The notes beneath the pieces were generated by a model that saw only the letters and a list, made by a program, of their open reading frames with translations, made no database searches and was not told where the DNA came from. A DNA stretch of 64,000 bases from Kushneria konosiri. GTDB lineage: Bacteria > Pseudomonadota > Gammaproteobacteria > Pseudomonadales > Halomonadaceae. Shown in pieces: positions 25,094-35,195 of this stretch. Made by a program: the position numbers and the translations under genes. Each line of letters starts with the position of its first letter. Position 1 is the first letter of the stretch. The stretch is from positions 1,674,001 through 1,738,000 of the forward strand of contig NZ_CP021323.1 in NCBI RefSeq assembly GCF_002155145.1, read 5' to 3'.

Positions 25094-26371
25094 ATGCAAA
25101 CTTCCGACTACCCCCTGCGCGAGGTACCTGTCAGCGCGCGTAAAGGGTTGTTGTCCACTTCGGTCGTATTACTGGGGTTTACCTTCTTCACTGCGACCAT
25201 GTGGGCCGGTGGCTCGCTGGGTCAGGCTTTTCCTATCGGTCAGCTTTTATGGATCGTGCTGCTGGGCAACCTGCTGCTGGGCGCCTACGCTGCCGCTCTT
25301 GGCTATATTGCCTGCAAGAGCGGACTGAACGCGGTGCTCATGGGACGCTTCTGCTTCGGCGAAAAAGGCAGCAAGCTTTCGGATTTCATCCTCGGCTTCA
25401 CCCAGATCGGCTGGTACGCCTGGGGCACCGCCACCATCGCCGTAGTGCTGGTACGCACCACAGGGATGCAGGAGTGGATGGAGATCCCTCTGATGGTGCT
25501 TTTTGGGTTTGGTTTTTGTATCACTGCGATGATCGGCTACCGCGGCATGGACTGGCTTTCGCGCTTCGCTGTGCCGGCGATGATGCTCTTCATCGTGCTG
25601 AGCCTGATCACGGGGCTGGTCGATGTCGGCGGTGCGACCGGTCTTGCTCGGCAGCTTCCCACCGAGAGCATGAGTGTGGCCGCGGCCATTACGTTAATCA
25701 TTGGCACCTTTATCAGCGGTGGCACCCAGGCTACAAACTGGAGCCGCTTCGCCAGTAGCCCACGCATCGCGGTGATCGCGACACTGGCGGCCTTTTTGGT
25801 GGGCAACGGCCTGATGGTACTGACCGGCGCACTGGGGGCGATGATTTACCAGCAGGCAGACATCGTTGATGTGCTGATCGCCCAGGGCTTTGTCTCCATT
25901 GCGGTATTGATGCTCTTTCTCAACATCTGGACCACTCAGGACAACACCATCTACAACTTCGCAGTGGCCGGGTGCAACCTGCTCCGCACTGACCGGCGCC
26001 GCACGATCACCGTGATCGGCGCCGCCATCGGTACTGTGCTGGCGGTAGGCGGCATGTACAACTACCTGATTCCGTTTCTGGTGCTGCTCGGTACCTTCAT
26101 TCCGCCGATGGGCGGGGTCATCATGGCGGATTTCTGGCTCAAGCATCAGGGCCGCTATCCTGCCCTGACGGAGGCCTCGCTTCCCGACTTCAACCGTCGT
26201 GGCCTTGGCGCCTATGCCATAGGCGCAGCGGCGGCCTATTTTTCTCCGCTTCTGCCGCCTCTGGTCGGCGTACTGGTCGCTGCCCTAAGCTACGCATTGC
26301 TTTTGAGCATTCGCCCCCGGGTGTCTGCCGATCATCCTTCCACTCCCGCCAAACCCTCTGCGAGCCACTGA
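25094..26371 (+). CDS. codB: Cytosine permease
   Basis: A 425-residue inner-membrane transporter of the NCS1/CodB family with about 12 hydrophobic segments. Conserved stretches: TMWAGGSLGQAFPIG, GWYAWGTATIAVVL, ITLIIGTFISGGTQATNWSRFA and FLNIWTTQDNTIYNFAVAG. It imports cytosine with a cation. The start at 25094 (MQTSDYPL) has GAGG 9 bases upstream and leaves a 32-base leader after the predicted sigma-54 start. The frame also allows 25070. The stop abuts the codA start with no gap. Confidence 0.94.
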   Translation: MQTSDYPLREVPVSARKGLLSTSVVLLGFTFFTATMWAGGSLGQAFPIGQLLWIVLLGNLLLGAYAAALGYIACKSGLNAVLMGRFCFGEKGSKLSDFILGFTQIGWYAWGTATIAVVLVRTTGMQEWMEIPLMVLFGFGFCITAMIGYRGMDWLSRFAVPAMMLFIVLSLITGLVDVGGATGLARQLPTESMSVAAAITLIIGTFISGGTQATNWSRFASSPRIAVIATLAAFLVGNGLMVLTGALGAMIYQQADIVDVLIAQGFVSIAVLMLFLNIWTTQDNTIYNFAVAGCNLLRTDRRRTITVIGAAIGTVLAVGGMYNYLIPFLVLLGTFIPPMGGVIMADFWLKHQGRYPALTEASLPDFNRRGLGAYAIGAAAAYFSPLLPPLVGVLVAALSYALLLSIRPRVSADHPSTPAKPSASH

Positions 26372-27610
26372 ATGCACATCATCAATGCCCGCTTACGTCA
26401 TCGCTCCGAGCTTTTTGAGCTGAAAATCGAAAACGGCATCTTCGTCGGCATCGACGTCCAGCAGGGCCACATCGAGGCTACGGATGTACACATCGACGCC
26501 GGCGGAAAGCTCGCCTGTGCGCCTTTCATCGAACCTCATATCCATCTGGACGCCGCGCTGACCGCCGGCGAACCTGCCTGGAACGAGAGCGGCACGCTGT
26601 TCGAAGGCATTGAACGCTGGGGCGAACGCAAGCCGATGCTCTCCGAGGCGGACATTCGCACGCGTGTTTACAAGACACTTAACCTGTTGATCAATAACGG
26701 CGTGCAGTTTGTGCGTACCCATGCCGACACCAGCGACCCGAGCCTGGTCGGTCTCAAGACATTGTGCGCATTGCGCGACGAGCTCAAGGACAGGATCGAC
26801 ATTCAGGTGGTCGCCTTTCCCCAGGAGGGTCTGCTCTCTTATCCCGGCGGTGAAAAGCTGATGGAGGAGGCGCTGGAGATCGGCGCCGACGTGGTAGGTG
26901 GCATCCCCCATTTCGAATACACCCGAGAGCTTGGTGTGGCCTCGATGAAGCGGGTGATCGAGCTGGCCTTGAAATATGACCGTCTGGTCGATGTGCACTG
27001 TGATGAGATCGACGATCCCAATTCGCGTTTTCTCGAAGTATTGGCCTGTGAAGCGCTATTCAATGATATGGGCTCGCGCGTTACCGCCAGCCACACGGTG
27101 GCAATGCACTCCTATGACAACGCCTACTGCTCCAAACTCTTCCGACTACTCAAGAAATCAAACATCAACTTCATCTCATGCCCCACCGAGAGTATTCATC
27201 TGCAGGGGCGTTTTGATACCTATCCCAAGCGCCGTGGCGTGACCCGGGTCAAGGAGCTTAACGAGGCCGGCATTAACGTCTGCTTCGCTGAAGACTCCAT
27301 TTTTGATCCCTGGTATTCGCTGGGCAACGGTCGGCTTCTGCGCACGCTCGATTTTGGCCTGCATATCTGCCAGATGATGGGCCACAAGGATTTCAGCCAG
27401 GCGCTTGATCTGGTAACCGATAACAGCGCCCGTACACTCAGCATTGAAGCGGGCTACGGCATCGAGGTCGGCAAGCCCGCAAGCTTCAACCTGCTCGAAG
27501 GCGAGGACGACTACAGCGTGCTGCGCAACCAGGGCGATGTGTTGCTCTCGGTACGCAAGGGCGAGGTGATCATGCAGCGTGAGCCGTCGAAGGTCGTCAC
27601 ACCGCCCTAG
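26372..27610 (+). CDS. codA: Cytosine deaminase
   Basis: A 412-residue amidohydrolase-superfamily enzyme converting cytosine to uracil and ammonia in the cytoplasm. Metal and active-site residues are present: HIHLDAAL (HxH), VDVHCDEIDD, ASHTVAMHSYDNAYC, and the Asp in CFAEDSIFDPWY. In the last motif the residue after the metal Asp is Ser, whereas E. coli has a second Asp. That is common in pseudomonad-type CodA but may alter the substrate range. It directly follows codB. With the sigma-54 promoter it forms a nitrogen-scavenging unit. Confidence 0.93.
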   Translation: MHIINARLRHRSELFELKIENGIFVGIDVQQGHIEATDVHIDAGGKLACAPFIEPHIHLDAALTAGEPAWNESGTLFEGIERWGERKPMLSEADIRTRVYKTLNLLINNGVQFVRTHADTSDPSLVGLKTLCALRDELKDRIDIQVVAFPQEGLLSYPGGEKLMEEALEIGADVVGGIPHFEYTRELGVASMKRVIELALKYDRLVDVHCDEIDDPNSRFLEVLACEALFNDMGSRVTASHTVAMHSYDNAYCSKLFRLLKKSNINFISCPTESIHLQGRFDTYPKRRGVTRVKELNEAGINVCFAEDSIFDPWYSLGNGRLLRTLDFGLHICQMMGHKDFSQALDLVTDNSARTLSIEAGYGIEVGKPASFNLLEGEDDYSVLRNQGDVLLSVRKGEVIMQREPSKVVTPP

Positions 27611-27849
27611 ATTGGCTGAGTTCGCAAAAGCGCGTCAGGTACGATGAGAGCAATGGTCAGGTCATGTAGTCACTAACCAGTTCCAGGTAGTGATTCGAGC
27701 ATTTTTCTGCCTGGGCTGACTGCATGCCGCCATTATGCGGATGGGGCGTTGTCAGTTGCTGAGACCTCATCAGGTCAATGCTGATACAACGCGAAGCTTT
27801 CTGTACCTGCACATCACTCCCTGATGGAATCCGGGGAAAGGCCCCACCC

Positions 27850-28602
27850 CTACCTCGCCGTATATCCCCCATCGATCGGCAGACACACGCCGCTGATCAT
27901 GCCCGCGCCGTCGCTGAGCATAAAGAGGATCGGTTCGACCACATCGGCAAGCTCGGCAAAGCGGTGCAGCGGTATGGCCGCGAGCATCGGGTCGCGCTTT
28001 TCCGGTGCCGACCACACCTTCTGCGCCATGGGTGTGAGCGTGACGGTCGGGTTGACGCTGTTGACCCGAATCTCGTGCGCGCCCCATTCCAGACACAGTG
28101 AACGTGTGATGGCGTCCATCGCCGCCTTGGAGGCGCTGTAGGCGAGATGGTCATCCAGCCCCACAAGGGAGGCCTGACTCGAGACGTTGACGATGCTGCC
28201 GCCTTTACCGGCCTCGATCATGCCGCGGGCCACACAGCGCGCGGCGATGGCGGCGGCGCGGGCATTGGTGTGAAACACCTGATCGATCGCGTCTGCCGGC
28301 AGGGTCAGTGCGGGTTCCACATGGGTGATGCCGGCGCTGTTGACCAGCCCGTCAAACGGGCCGTGCTCGACAATGGCCTGTTCAAGCGCCTCGGTATCGG
28401 TCAGCTCCAGCGTACAGGTGATGCAGCCGGCAGCCTCGAGCGCCGCCAGCGCCTCGAGATTGCGGCCGAGTGCGACCACCTCGGCGTGCTGCTCGCGCAG
28501 GGCCAGCGCGACGGCCTGGCCAATGCCGCTGGTCGCACCGGTGACCAGATAGCGCCGGCCCTGAAGGCCGGCGTACTGGGTGATTGCTTGTGTGTGGCTC
28601 AT
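27850..28602 (-). CDS. Short-chain dehydrogenase/reductase, probably polyol-specific
   Basis: A 250-residue classical SDR: NAD(P) motif VTGATSGIGQA, NSAGIT (NNAG-like) and the catalytic set N...S...YSASK, with the C-terminal GGYTAR. It resembles the xylulose-reductase/D-threitol-dehydrogenase-like group. Last gene of a five-gene transcript: binding protein, ATPase, permease, Zn-dehydrogenase, SDR. It starts 20 bases after the Zn-dehydrogenase stop, with CGAGGACGAG upstream. It likely oxidises an imported sugar alcohol, but the exact substrate is an inference. Confidence 0.88.
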   Translation of the reverse strand: MSHTQAITQYAGLQGRRYLVTGATSGIGQAVALALREQHAEVVALGRNLEALAALEAAGCITCTLELTDTEALEQAIVEHGPFDGLVNSAGITHVEPALTLPADAIDQVFHTNARAAAIAARCVARGMIEAGKGGSIVNVSSQASLVGLDDHLAYSASKAAMDAITRSLCLEWGAHEIRVNSVNPTVTLTPMAQKVWSAPEKRDPMLAAIPLHRFAELADVVEPILFMLSDGAGMISGVCLPIDGGYTAR

Positions 28603-28622
28603 CTCGTCCTCGCGTGCAGCGC

Positions 28623-29705
28623 TCAGGGCACCAGCAGTACCTTGATGGATTCAGCGGCGGTTGCCATGCGAAAGCCCTCTTCGAACTCGGCCAGCGGCAA
28701 CTCGTGGGTGACGATGCCATCGGTGGTCACCAGCCCGCGCGCCATCAGGTCGATCGCGACCGGGAACGTGTGCGGGGAGAGGTGGGCGCCGCGCACATCG
28801 AGCTCCTTGCGATCGCCGATGATCGACCAGTCCACCGTGGTCTCCTTGCCGAACACGCTGAACTCCACAAAGCGCCCCAGCTTGCGGATGATCTCAAGGC
28901 CCTGGCGCACGCCGGTCGGTGAGCCGGTCGCCTCGATATAGACATCGCAGCCATAGCCGCCGGTCAACTCCTTCACGCGGGCGTTGACGTCATCGCGCGC
29001 GGGGTTGAGCACCACATCGGCGCCAAACCGTTTGGCCAGTTCCAGACGCTCGTCGATCATGTCGATGACGATCAGCTGCTTCGGCGTCTTGAGGTGCGCC
29101 ACCTGCACCATGGCAAGGCCGATCGGCCCGGCACCGGCGACCACCACGGTGTCATCAAGCTGAATGTCGCCGCGGTTGACGGCGTGAATGCCGCAGGCCA
29201 GCGGTTCGATGAACGCGGACTGGGCCAGGCTCAGGCTCTCGGGAATGCGGTGCAGGCGCGCCTTCGCCGGGATGCGCATGTACTCGGCCATGCCGCCCTC
29301 GGCAACCTCGTGCTGAAAGCCCAGAATGTTGTGGACTTCACACATCCAGTAGTGGCCGCTGTCGCAGTAGCGGCACTTGCCGCACGGCACGATCTGCTCG
29401 GCGATTGCCTGATCGCCCACGCGCACGTCGAAGTGCTCTTCCGCGCCCGGGCCCATCTCGATGACTTCACCAAAGAACTCGTGACCGGCGACGACCGGGG
29501 CCTTCACCCAGGCGGGCTGGCCGTTGCCGCCCCAGAACATCTCGGCACCGCCGCGGCATTTCACGTCGCTGGCGCAGATGCCGCAGGCGCCGATTTTCAG
29601 AATCACTTCACCGGGTCCGGCGGTGGGGCGGGCCACCGATTCCAGTCGATAGTCGTTGGGGGCGTGGCAAACCACGGCCTGCATGGTGGCGGTTGCATCG
29701 GTCAT
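28623..29705 (-). CDS. Zinc-dependent polyol dehydrogenase (MDR family)
   Basis: A 360-residue medium-chain dehydrogenase. Catalytic zinc ligands: Cys in GACGICASDVK and GHEFFGEV. The structural zinc cysteines are in CGKCRYCDSGHYWMC, and the NAD motif is VVAGAGPIGLAMVQ. It resembles erythritol/L-threitol- and sorbitol-type dehydrogenases. The start at 29705 has AGGAG 7 bases upstream, and the longer frame to 29798 overlaps the permease gene. Genomic context points to oxidation of a polyol taken up by the adjacent ABC transporter. Confidence 0.9.
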   Translation of the reverse strand: MTDATATMQAVVCHAPNDYRLESVARPTAGPGEVILKIGACGICASDVKCRGGAEMFWGGNGQPAWVKAPVVAGHEFFGEVIEMGPGAEEHFDVRVGDQAIAEQIVPCGKCRYCDSGHYWMCEVHNILGFQHEVAEGGMAEYMRIPAKARLHRIPESLSLAQSAFIEPLACGIHAVNRGDIQLDDTVVVAGAGPIGLAMVQVAHLKTPKQLIVIDMIDERLELAKRFGADVVLNPARDDVNARVKELTGGYGCDVYIEATGSPTGVRQGLEIIRKLGRFVEFSVFGKETTVDWSIIGDRKELDVRGAHLSPHTFPVAIDLMARGLVTTDGIVTHELPLAEFEEGFRMATAAESIKVLLVP

Positions 29706-29736
29706 GTTCGAACTCCTGTCGTGAAAGGGGTGAGGG

Positions 29737-30726
29737 TCAGGCGTTGCGGCCGCGCCCGATGTAAATGGCCAGCAGGATGATGCCGCCCTTGACCACATCC
29801 TGGAGGTAGGGCGATACGCCCATCAGGTTGAGGCCGTTGTTCAGGATCGCCAGCAGCATGGCGCCCACCAGCGTGCCGAGAATCGCCCCGCGACCACCGG
29901 CAATCGCCGCGCCACCCAGTACCACGGCGGCAATGGCATCGAGCTCAAAGCCGGTGCCGGCATTGGGCTGGCCGCTCATCAGGCGGGAAGTAATGACCAG
30001 GCCCGCGATCGCGGCGGTCAGGCCGCTGATGGTGTAGACCATCAGCTTGAAGCGCGGCACGCGAATGCCGGTCAGGCGGGTGGCTTCCTCGTTGCCGCCG
30101 ATGGCGTAGACGTAGCGGCCAAAGGCGGTGTGGTGCAGCACCACATAAGCGACCAGGTAAACCAGCAGCATGATCACGATCGGGGCCTGAATGCCCAGCA
30201 CCTCGCCGCGACCGAAGAAGGCAAAGCCGGCCGGCAGGCCCGAGATCGGGTAGCCGCCGGTGTAGATCAGCCCCAGCCCTCGGGCGATGCCCATGGTGGC
30301 GAGCGTTACGATGATCGGTGGCATGCGGGCAAAGGCCACACAGGCGCCGTTGAAGGCGCCAAACGCCATGCCCAGCAAGAGCCCGACGATGACCGCCACG
30401 GTGGGCGGCCAGCCTCCCGCCATCAGCCCCGCCATGATGGTGCCGGAGAGCGCCATCACCGGTCCGACCGAGAGATCAATCCCGCCGGTGAAGATCGCAA
30501 AGCTCATGCCCACGGCGATGATGCCGATGATCGCGCCCTGGCGGGCGACGTTGGAGAGGTTGTTGGGCAGCAGGAAGTTGTCATTGACCAGCGCCATGAC
30601 AATGAACACGGCGATAAAGCCAAGCAGCGGAAAAAAGACCGGCGAATGCACCAGCCGGGACCAGCGCGAACGGCGCTGGCGTCGGGGCTTTGAATTCACA
30701 TCAGACGTTGAGGCAGACGTATTCAT
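29737..30726 (-). CDS. Sugar/polyol ABC transporter permease (RbsC family)
   Basis: A 329-residue inner-membrane permease of the ribose/xylose (BPD_transp_2) family. Typical segments: [49 protein letters not shown], and [31 protein letters not shown]. Its ATG overlaps the stop of the ATPase gene by four bases. It works with the ATPase (30723-32273) and the binding protein (32354-33313). Confidence 0.94.
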   Translation of the reverse strand: MNTSASTSDVNSKPRRQRRSRWSRLVHSPVFFPLLGFIAVFIVMALVNDNFLLPNNLSNVARQGAIIGIIAVGMSFAIFTGGIDLSVGPVMALSGTIMAGLMAGGWPPTVAVIVGLLLGMAFGAFNGACVAFARMPPIIVTLATMGIARGLGLIYTGGYPISGLPAGFAFFGRGEVLGIQAPIVIMLLVYLVAYVVLHHTAFGRYVYAIGGNEEATRLTGIRVPRFKLMVYTISGLTAAIAGLVITSRLMSGQPNAGTGFELDAIAAVVLGGAAIAGGRGAILGTLVGAMLLAILNNGLNLMGVSPYLQDVVKGGIILLAIYIGRGRNA

Positions 30727-32273
30727 GAGGCGTGCTCCATGGTGGCCGCCGCGTCATCGGTGGCACCCGTGGGGTGATCAAGGGAAATCTGGCGGGTGGC
30801 GTGGGTCATGATGGTGCTGGCCTTGATTTCGTCACCGGCAAGTGTGGCCACCACATGGCCGTGGTTGAACACCAGCACGCGGTCGCACAGGCCGGTGATT
30901 TCGGGCAGCTCCGAGGAGATCATGACAATCGAGATGCCCTGGGCGGTGAGCGTTTTCATCAGGGCGTAGATCTCGGATTTCGCGCCGACATCAATGCCGC
31001 GGGTCGGTTCGTCAAAGATCAGCACCCGGCAGCCGCGCTCCAGCCAGCGGGCGATGACCACCTTTTGCTGGTTGCCGCCGGAGAGCGTGCCGACCACGGT
31101 GTCGCTACCCGGCGCCTTGACCCGAACCCGGTCCATCAGCGTCTCGGTCGCTGCCTGCTCGCGGCGGCGGCTGATAAAGGGGGCAGGGGACTGAAAGCGC
31201 TCGAGATGGTTGATCGAGATGTTGTCGGCGCAGGTGAAGGGCAGAATCAGCCCCTGCTGCTTGCGGTTTTCCGGCAACAGTCCGATGCCGCGTCTGAGCG
31301 CATCGGCGGGGGATTTGAGTGTCACCGCTTCACCTTCCAGGCGCATATGGCGCTCGGCCACCGGGTGCGCACCGATCATGGCCAGTGCCATTTCGCTGCG
31401 CCCGGAGCCGACCAGCCCGGCAAACCCCAGAATCTCACCGCGGGCCAGCTGGATGTGGTCGGTATGCTTTCGGCCGGCCATGCGAATGCGGGCATCGAGC
31501 ACGATGTCGTCGGCAGGTGGCGGTGTCTGGCGCTCGGGGAAGATGTTGTCGACCCGCCGGCCGACCATCTGCTCGACCAGCGCGCCGGCATCGGTGTCCG
31601 CCACGTTGAGCGTGGTGACGTACTCGCCATCGCGCAGCACGGTGACCCGGTCGCAGATCTCAAAGATCTCTTCCATGTGGTGAGAGATGAACACCATCGC
31701 CACGCCCTGGTCCCGCAGCTGGCGCATGATGGCAAAGAGCCGTTCGACCTCGGTGGGGGTGAGCGGGGCGGTGGGCTCATCGAGCACCAGCACGCGGGCA
31801 TTGAGCGACAGCGCCTTGGCGATCTCGACGAACTGCTGATCGGCCACGCTGAGATGGTGCACGTGAATCAGCGGGTCGATATCGATGCCCAGCCGTTCAA
31901 ACAGGGCGCAGGCCTTATCCACCATCTCGCCGTGGCGAATCAGCCCCAGCGCATTGCGCGGCTCGCGCCCGAGAAAGATGTTGTCCACCACGCTGAGCCC
32001 GGGGATCAGGCTGAACTCCTGAAAGACGATGCCGACACCGGCGGCGCAGGCGCGTCGATAGCTCGAGAAATGCTGGGCGTGGCCGTCGATCAGGATCTCG
32101 CCGCTGTCGGGCTGATGAATGCCGCAGAGAATTTTCATCAGTGTCGACTTGCCGGCGCCGTTTTCCCCCAGCAGGGCGTGAATCTCGCCGGCCTCGACAC
32201 TGAGGCTGACGTCATGCAGCGCGCGCACGCCGGGGAAGCTCTTGCTCACGCCTTCCAGTGACAATAGCGCCAT
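30723..32273 (-). CDS. Sugar/polyol ABC transporter ATP-binding protein (RbsA family)
   Basis: A 516-residue protein with two ATPase domains in tandem. The first has Walker [10 protein letters not shown], a modified signature ([17 protein letters not shown]) and Walker [12 protein letters not shown]. The second has a degenerate Walker A ([11 protein letters not shown]), signature LSGGNQQKV and [13 protein letters not shown]. This asymmetry is normal for RbsA/MglA/XylG. AGGAGG precedes the ATG. It energises uptake at the inner membrane. Confidence 0.94.
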   Translation of the reverse strand: MALLSLEGVSKSFPGVRALHDVSLSVEAGEIHALLGENGAGKSTLMKILCGIHQPDSGEILIDGHAQHFSSYRRACAAGVGIVFQEFSLIPGLSVVDNIFLGREPRNALGLIRHGEMVDKACALFERLGIDIDPLIHVHHLSVADQQFVEIAKALSLNARVLVLDEPTAPLTPTEVERLFAIMRQLRDQGVAMVFISHHMEEIFEICDRVTVLRDGEYVTTLNVADTDAGALVEQMVGRRVDNIFPERQTPPPADDIVLDARIRMAGRKHTDHIQLARGEILGFAGLVGSGRSEMALAMIGAHPVAERHMRLEGEAVTLKSPADALRRGIGLLPENRKQQGLILPFTCADNISINHLERFQSPAPFISRRREQAATETLMDRVRVKAPGSDTVVGTLSGGNQQKVVIARWLERGCRVLIFDEPTRGIDVGAKSEIYALMKTLTAQGISIVMISSELPEITGLCDRVLVFNHGHVVATLAGDEIKASTIMTHATRQISLDHPTGATDDAAATMEHAS

Positions 32274-32353
32274 GAATACCTCCTGAGCGCGGCTCTGACG
32301 AGGCGCGCTCGGGTGATCGGTTTACCAGTGAACGTCTCTACCAGCGAACGCCC

Positions 32354-33313
32354 TTACCAGTGAAAGTCGCCGGCGTTGTCGGCGGTCACCAGGGTGACGT
32401 CGATCGGTATCTCTTTGGGAGAGTCTTCACCACGGTATTTCTTCACGGCCAGCTCGAGGGCCTGGGTGACCATGGTGGCCGGGTGCTGGGCGGCGATCGC
32501 GATCAGCGGCGAGTTGGGCTGTTGCATGGCCTTGACCGCTTCCGGGTTGCCGTCAACGCTGGCCAGTTTCACGTCATTGCCGGACGACTGGATGGCGACC
32601 AGCGCGCCGAGCGAACCCACGTCGTTGACGCTGAAGATGCCGGCCAGATCCGGATGGGCCTGCAGCATGTTTTCGGTCACGTTCATCGCGGTGGAGCGTT
32701 CCTGATGACCGTTTTGCTTGTCGACCACCTCGATGCCGTCAAACTCGCCAAGCGCCTTTTCGCAGCCTTCGACGCGCTGGAGAATCGGCACCACCGGGAT
32801 ACCGTCAAGAATGGCAACCTTGCCCTTGCCGTCGAGCTGCTCGCCCATGTAGTGGCAGGCCTTGTAGCCGGCATCGAAGTTCTTCGAACCGACGAAGCCA
32901 TCGATCGGCCCTTCGGCCTGGGCATCAACGGCCACGACCGGCACGCCGGCGTCATGGGCCGAGAGCACGGCCGACTGGATGCCGACAGAATCGGTCGGGT
33001 TGAGCAGCAGGATATCGATACCGCGCTGGAGCATGTCCTCGACATCGTTGATCTGTTTGGAGATGTCGTGACGGGCATCGGTGAACACGAGACTGGCACC
33101 CATGTCGTTGGCCGCTTCCTGCAGCGCACGCTGCATGGTCACGAAATAGACGTTGTTGAGCTCCTGAAAGGACATGCCGATGACAAGTTCATCGTCGGGC
33201 TTGTCATGGGCCTTGTCAGCGGCACCGGCCAGCGGAATCGTTGAGGCGGCCAGCAGTGTCGTGACGAGAGTGGCGCCCAGAAGACCTTTGGCGCTTGGGA
33301 TCGTGATAGGCAT
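32354..33313 (-). CDS. Periplasmic sugar/polyol-binding protein (RbsB-like)
   Basis: A 319-residue periplasmic-binding protein 1 family member with a signal peptide (about 1-29, ending PLAGAADK). The mature part begins ELVIGMSFQELNNVYFVTMQRAL, followed by LLLNPTDSVGIQSAV and VVAVDAQAEGPIDGFVGSKNF. It captures the substrate of the adjacent ABC transporter. The start at 33313 (MPITIPSAK) has GGGA 8 bases upstream. The frame extends to 33367 with no start signal. It is first in the operon and divergent from the FGGY kinase. Confidence 0.93.
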   Translation of the reverse strand: MPITIPSAKGLLGATLVTTLLAASTIPLAGAADKAHDKPDDELVIGMSFQELNNVYFVTMQRALQEAANDMGASLVFTDARHDISKQINDVEDMLQRGIDILLLNPTDSVGIQSAVLSAHDAGVPVVAVDAQAEGPIDGFVGSKNFDAGYKACHYMGEQLDGKGKVAILDGIPVVPILQRVEGCEKALGEFDGIEVVDKQNGHQERSTAMNVTENMLQAHPDLAGIFSVNDVGSLGALVAIQSSGNDVKLASVDGNPEAVKAMQQPNSPLIAIAAQHPATMVTQALELAVKKYRGEDSPKEIPIDVTLVTADNAGDFHW

Positions 33314-33416
33314 GATGGTTTCCCGGCTGATCATGAAGGCATGGCAGGTGCCATGAGCGGTCAACAACGTTGGCAGCGCTTCCTCATATCACCGATTCAT
33401 CGGCCGGATGCGATAA

Positions 33417-33430
33417 TGTTAACGTTGTCA
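33417..33430. promoter_or_regulatory. Candidate LacI/GalR-family operator between binding protein and FGGY kinase
   Basis: TGTTAACGTTGTCA has a central CG and partly palindromic arms, the typical form of LacI/GalR-family operators. It lies in the 240-base divergent intergenic region. No LacI-family gene is adjacent, and the one at 29-1051 is 33 kb away. Confidence 0.35.
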
Positions 33431-33553
33431 TTCGGCATTTAGCGGTGTTTTATACGCCCGAGCAATTCACCTTTGGGTGATTGAACCAAGGTCGACAGGC
33501 CGTGTGCGGTCACCCTGTGTCAGGGTAGCGCCACGCCATTATCAGGAGCCGTC

Positions 33554-35164
33554 ATGAGCGCTTATTACCTGGGAATCGATGTGGGGTCGGCCAGCGTCAG
33601 GGCCGGCGTGTTCGATGCGCGCGGGCGCTGTGTGGCGCAGGCAGCGCGCGAGATCGCGCAGTACCGACCGCGCGCCGGTTTTGTCGAGCAGTCCAGCGAC
33701 AACATCTGGTCGCAGTGCGTGGCGGCCGTGCGCGCGGCGGTGAGTGAGGCCGGTATCGATGGCGGTTCGGTGCGGGCAATCGGCTTTGATGCCACCTGTT
33801 CGCTGGTGGCGCTGAATGATCAGGGCACCCCAGTTTCGGTGTCACCGGACAACATTGATGACCACAACATCGTGATGTGGATGGATCATCGCGCCATTGA
33901 AGAAGCCGAAGAGATTGTCGCAACCCGGCATCCGGCGCTGGAATACATCGGCGGGCAGGTCAGTCCGGAGCTGGAACTGCCGAAGCTTTTATGGCTCAAG
34001 CGCCAGCGCCCTGATCAGTTTGAACGGGCAGCACTGTTTCTCGATCTGGCCGATTTCATGGTGGCACGCGCCATCGGCGATCTGGACGGGCGGCATGAGC
34101 CGGAGCGCAGCGTCTGCACACAGGTCTGCAAGTGGCTCTATCTCGCCCATGAAGGGCGCTGGCCGGAGGATCTGCTCGAACGACTGGGACTCGATGAATT
34201 GATGTCGCGCCCGGCGATGCAGGGCGAGATTCGCGCCCCCGGCTCCCGGGCCGGCACGCTTTCCCCTGAAGCTGCCGAGGCGATGGGGCTGTCTTCTGAC
34301 ACGGTCGTGGCCATCGGGCTGATCGACGCCCACGCTGGCGCCCTTGGCATGCTGGGGGACGACCCGGAGGGAAGCCTGGCCGTGATTGCCGGCACCTCGG
34401 CCTGTCATATCGCCTTCTCTCACGAGCCCTGCTTCGTGCCGGGTGTCTGGGGCCCTTACTGGGGCGCGGTGCTGCCGGATGGCTGGATCAACGAGGGCGG
34501 GCAGAGCGCGGTGGGGGCGCTGATCGATCACGTGATTGCCGACAGCGGCGCAAGGGATGCGCTGATGGCGGCGGCCGAGCGTGATGGAATCAGCCATTTC
34601 GAGTGGCTCAATCAGCGGCTGGAGACGCTGGAAGAGGAAAGCCGCGACGAGCTGACCCGGCATCTGCACCTGCTGGACCATCACCATGGCAATCGCTCGC
34701 CGCTGGCGGATGCCTCTCTCAAGGGGATGGTCAGCGGGCTGACGCTTGATCGTGACATCGATGGCTTGGCCGTGCGCTATCTGGCCACCCTGCAGGCGGT
34801 CAGCCTGGGCACGCGCCATATCGTCGAGACGCTCAACGCTCACGGGCATGACATCAAGCGGCTGCGCCTGTGCGGCGGGGCGCTCAAGAACGCGCGCTGG
34901 CTGAAGGAGTTGAGCGATGCCACCGGGCTTGTCATCGAGCTGCCCGAGGAACGCGAGACGGTGCTGTTGGGCAGTGCGATGCTGGCAGCCACCGCCTGTG
35001 GTGATCACCCGGGACTTCGTCAGGCGGCCGCGGCGATGAGCGCGACGGCGCAGACGATCACACCGGACGTGACCCGGCGCGGCTTTTTTGACGCCAAGTA
35101 CCGGGTCTATCGCCAGATGCATCAGGACCAGCTGCGCTATCGTGAGCTCATGGAAACGCGCTGA
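33554..35164 (+). CDS. FGGY-family pentulose/polyol kinase
   Basis: A 536-residue cytoplasmic kinase of the FGGY family, closest in style to the YDR109c/ribulokinase branch. N-terminal phosphate-binding segment YYLGIDVGSASVRAGVFD, then IGFDATCSLVAL, AGTSACHIAFS and the ATP-side LRLCGGALKNARWLKEL. It should phosphorylate the ketose made by the dehydrogenases encoded divergently (27850-29705). D-ribulose is plausible, but other ketoses cannot be excluded. AGGAG lies 6 bases before the ATG. It converges on the amino acid ABC genes. Confidence 0.9.
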   Translation: MSAYYLGIDVGSASVRAGVFDARGRCVAQAAREIAQYRPRAGFVEQSSDNIWSQCVAAVRAAVSEAGIDGGSVRAIGFDATCSLVALNDQGTPVSVSPDNIDDHNIVMWMDHRAIEEAEEIVATRHPALEYIGGQVSPELELPKLLWLKRQRPDQFERAALFLDLADFMVARAIGDLDGRHEPERSVCTQVCKWLYLAHEGRWPEDLLERLGLDELMSRPAMQGEIRAPGSRAGTLSPEAAEAMGLSSDTVVAIGLIDAHAGALGMLGDDPEGSLAVIAGTSACHIAFSHEPCFVPGVWGPYWGAVLPDGWINEGGQSAVGALIDHVIADSGARDALMAAAERDGISHFEWLNQRLETLEEESRDELTRHLHLLDHHHGNRSPLADASLKGMVSGLTLDRDIDGLAVRYLATLQAVSLGTRHIVETLNAHGHDIKRLRLCGGALKNARWLKELSDATGLVIELPEERETVLLGSAMLAATACGDHPGLRQAAAAMSATAQTITPDVTRRGFFDAKYRVYRQMHQDQLRYRELMETR

Positions 35165-35195
35165 CTGGATGGCTGACAAGGGCAGCGGCGCGCCG

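Noticed and set aside
30732-32261. Long plus-strand frame opposite the RbsA-type ATPase; similar shadows at 13640-14590, 15059-16138 and 32360-33244
   Set aside because: All lie opposite genes with clear catalytic motifs and give His/Gly/Asp-rich low-information translations.
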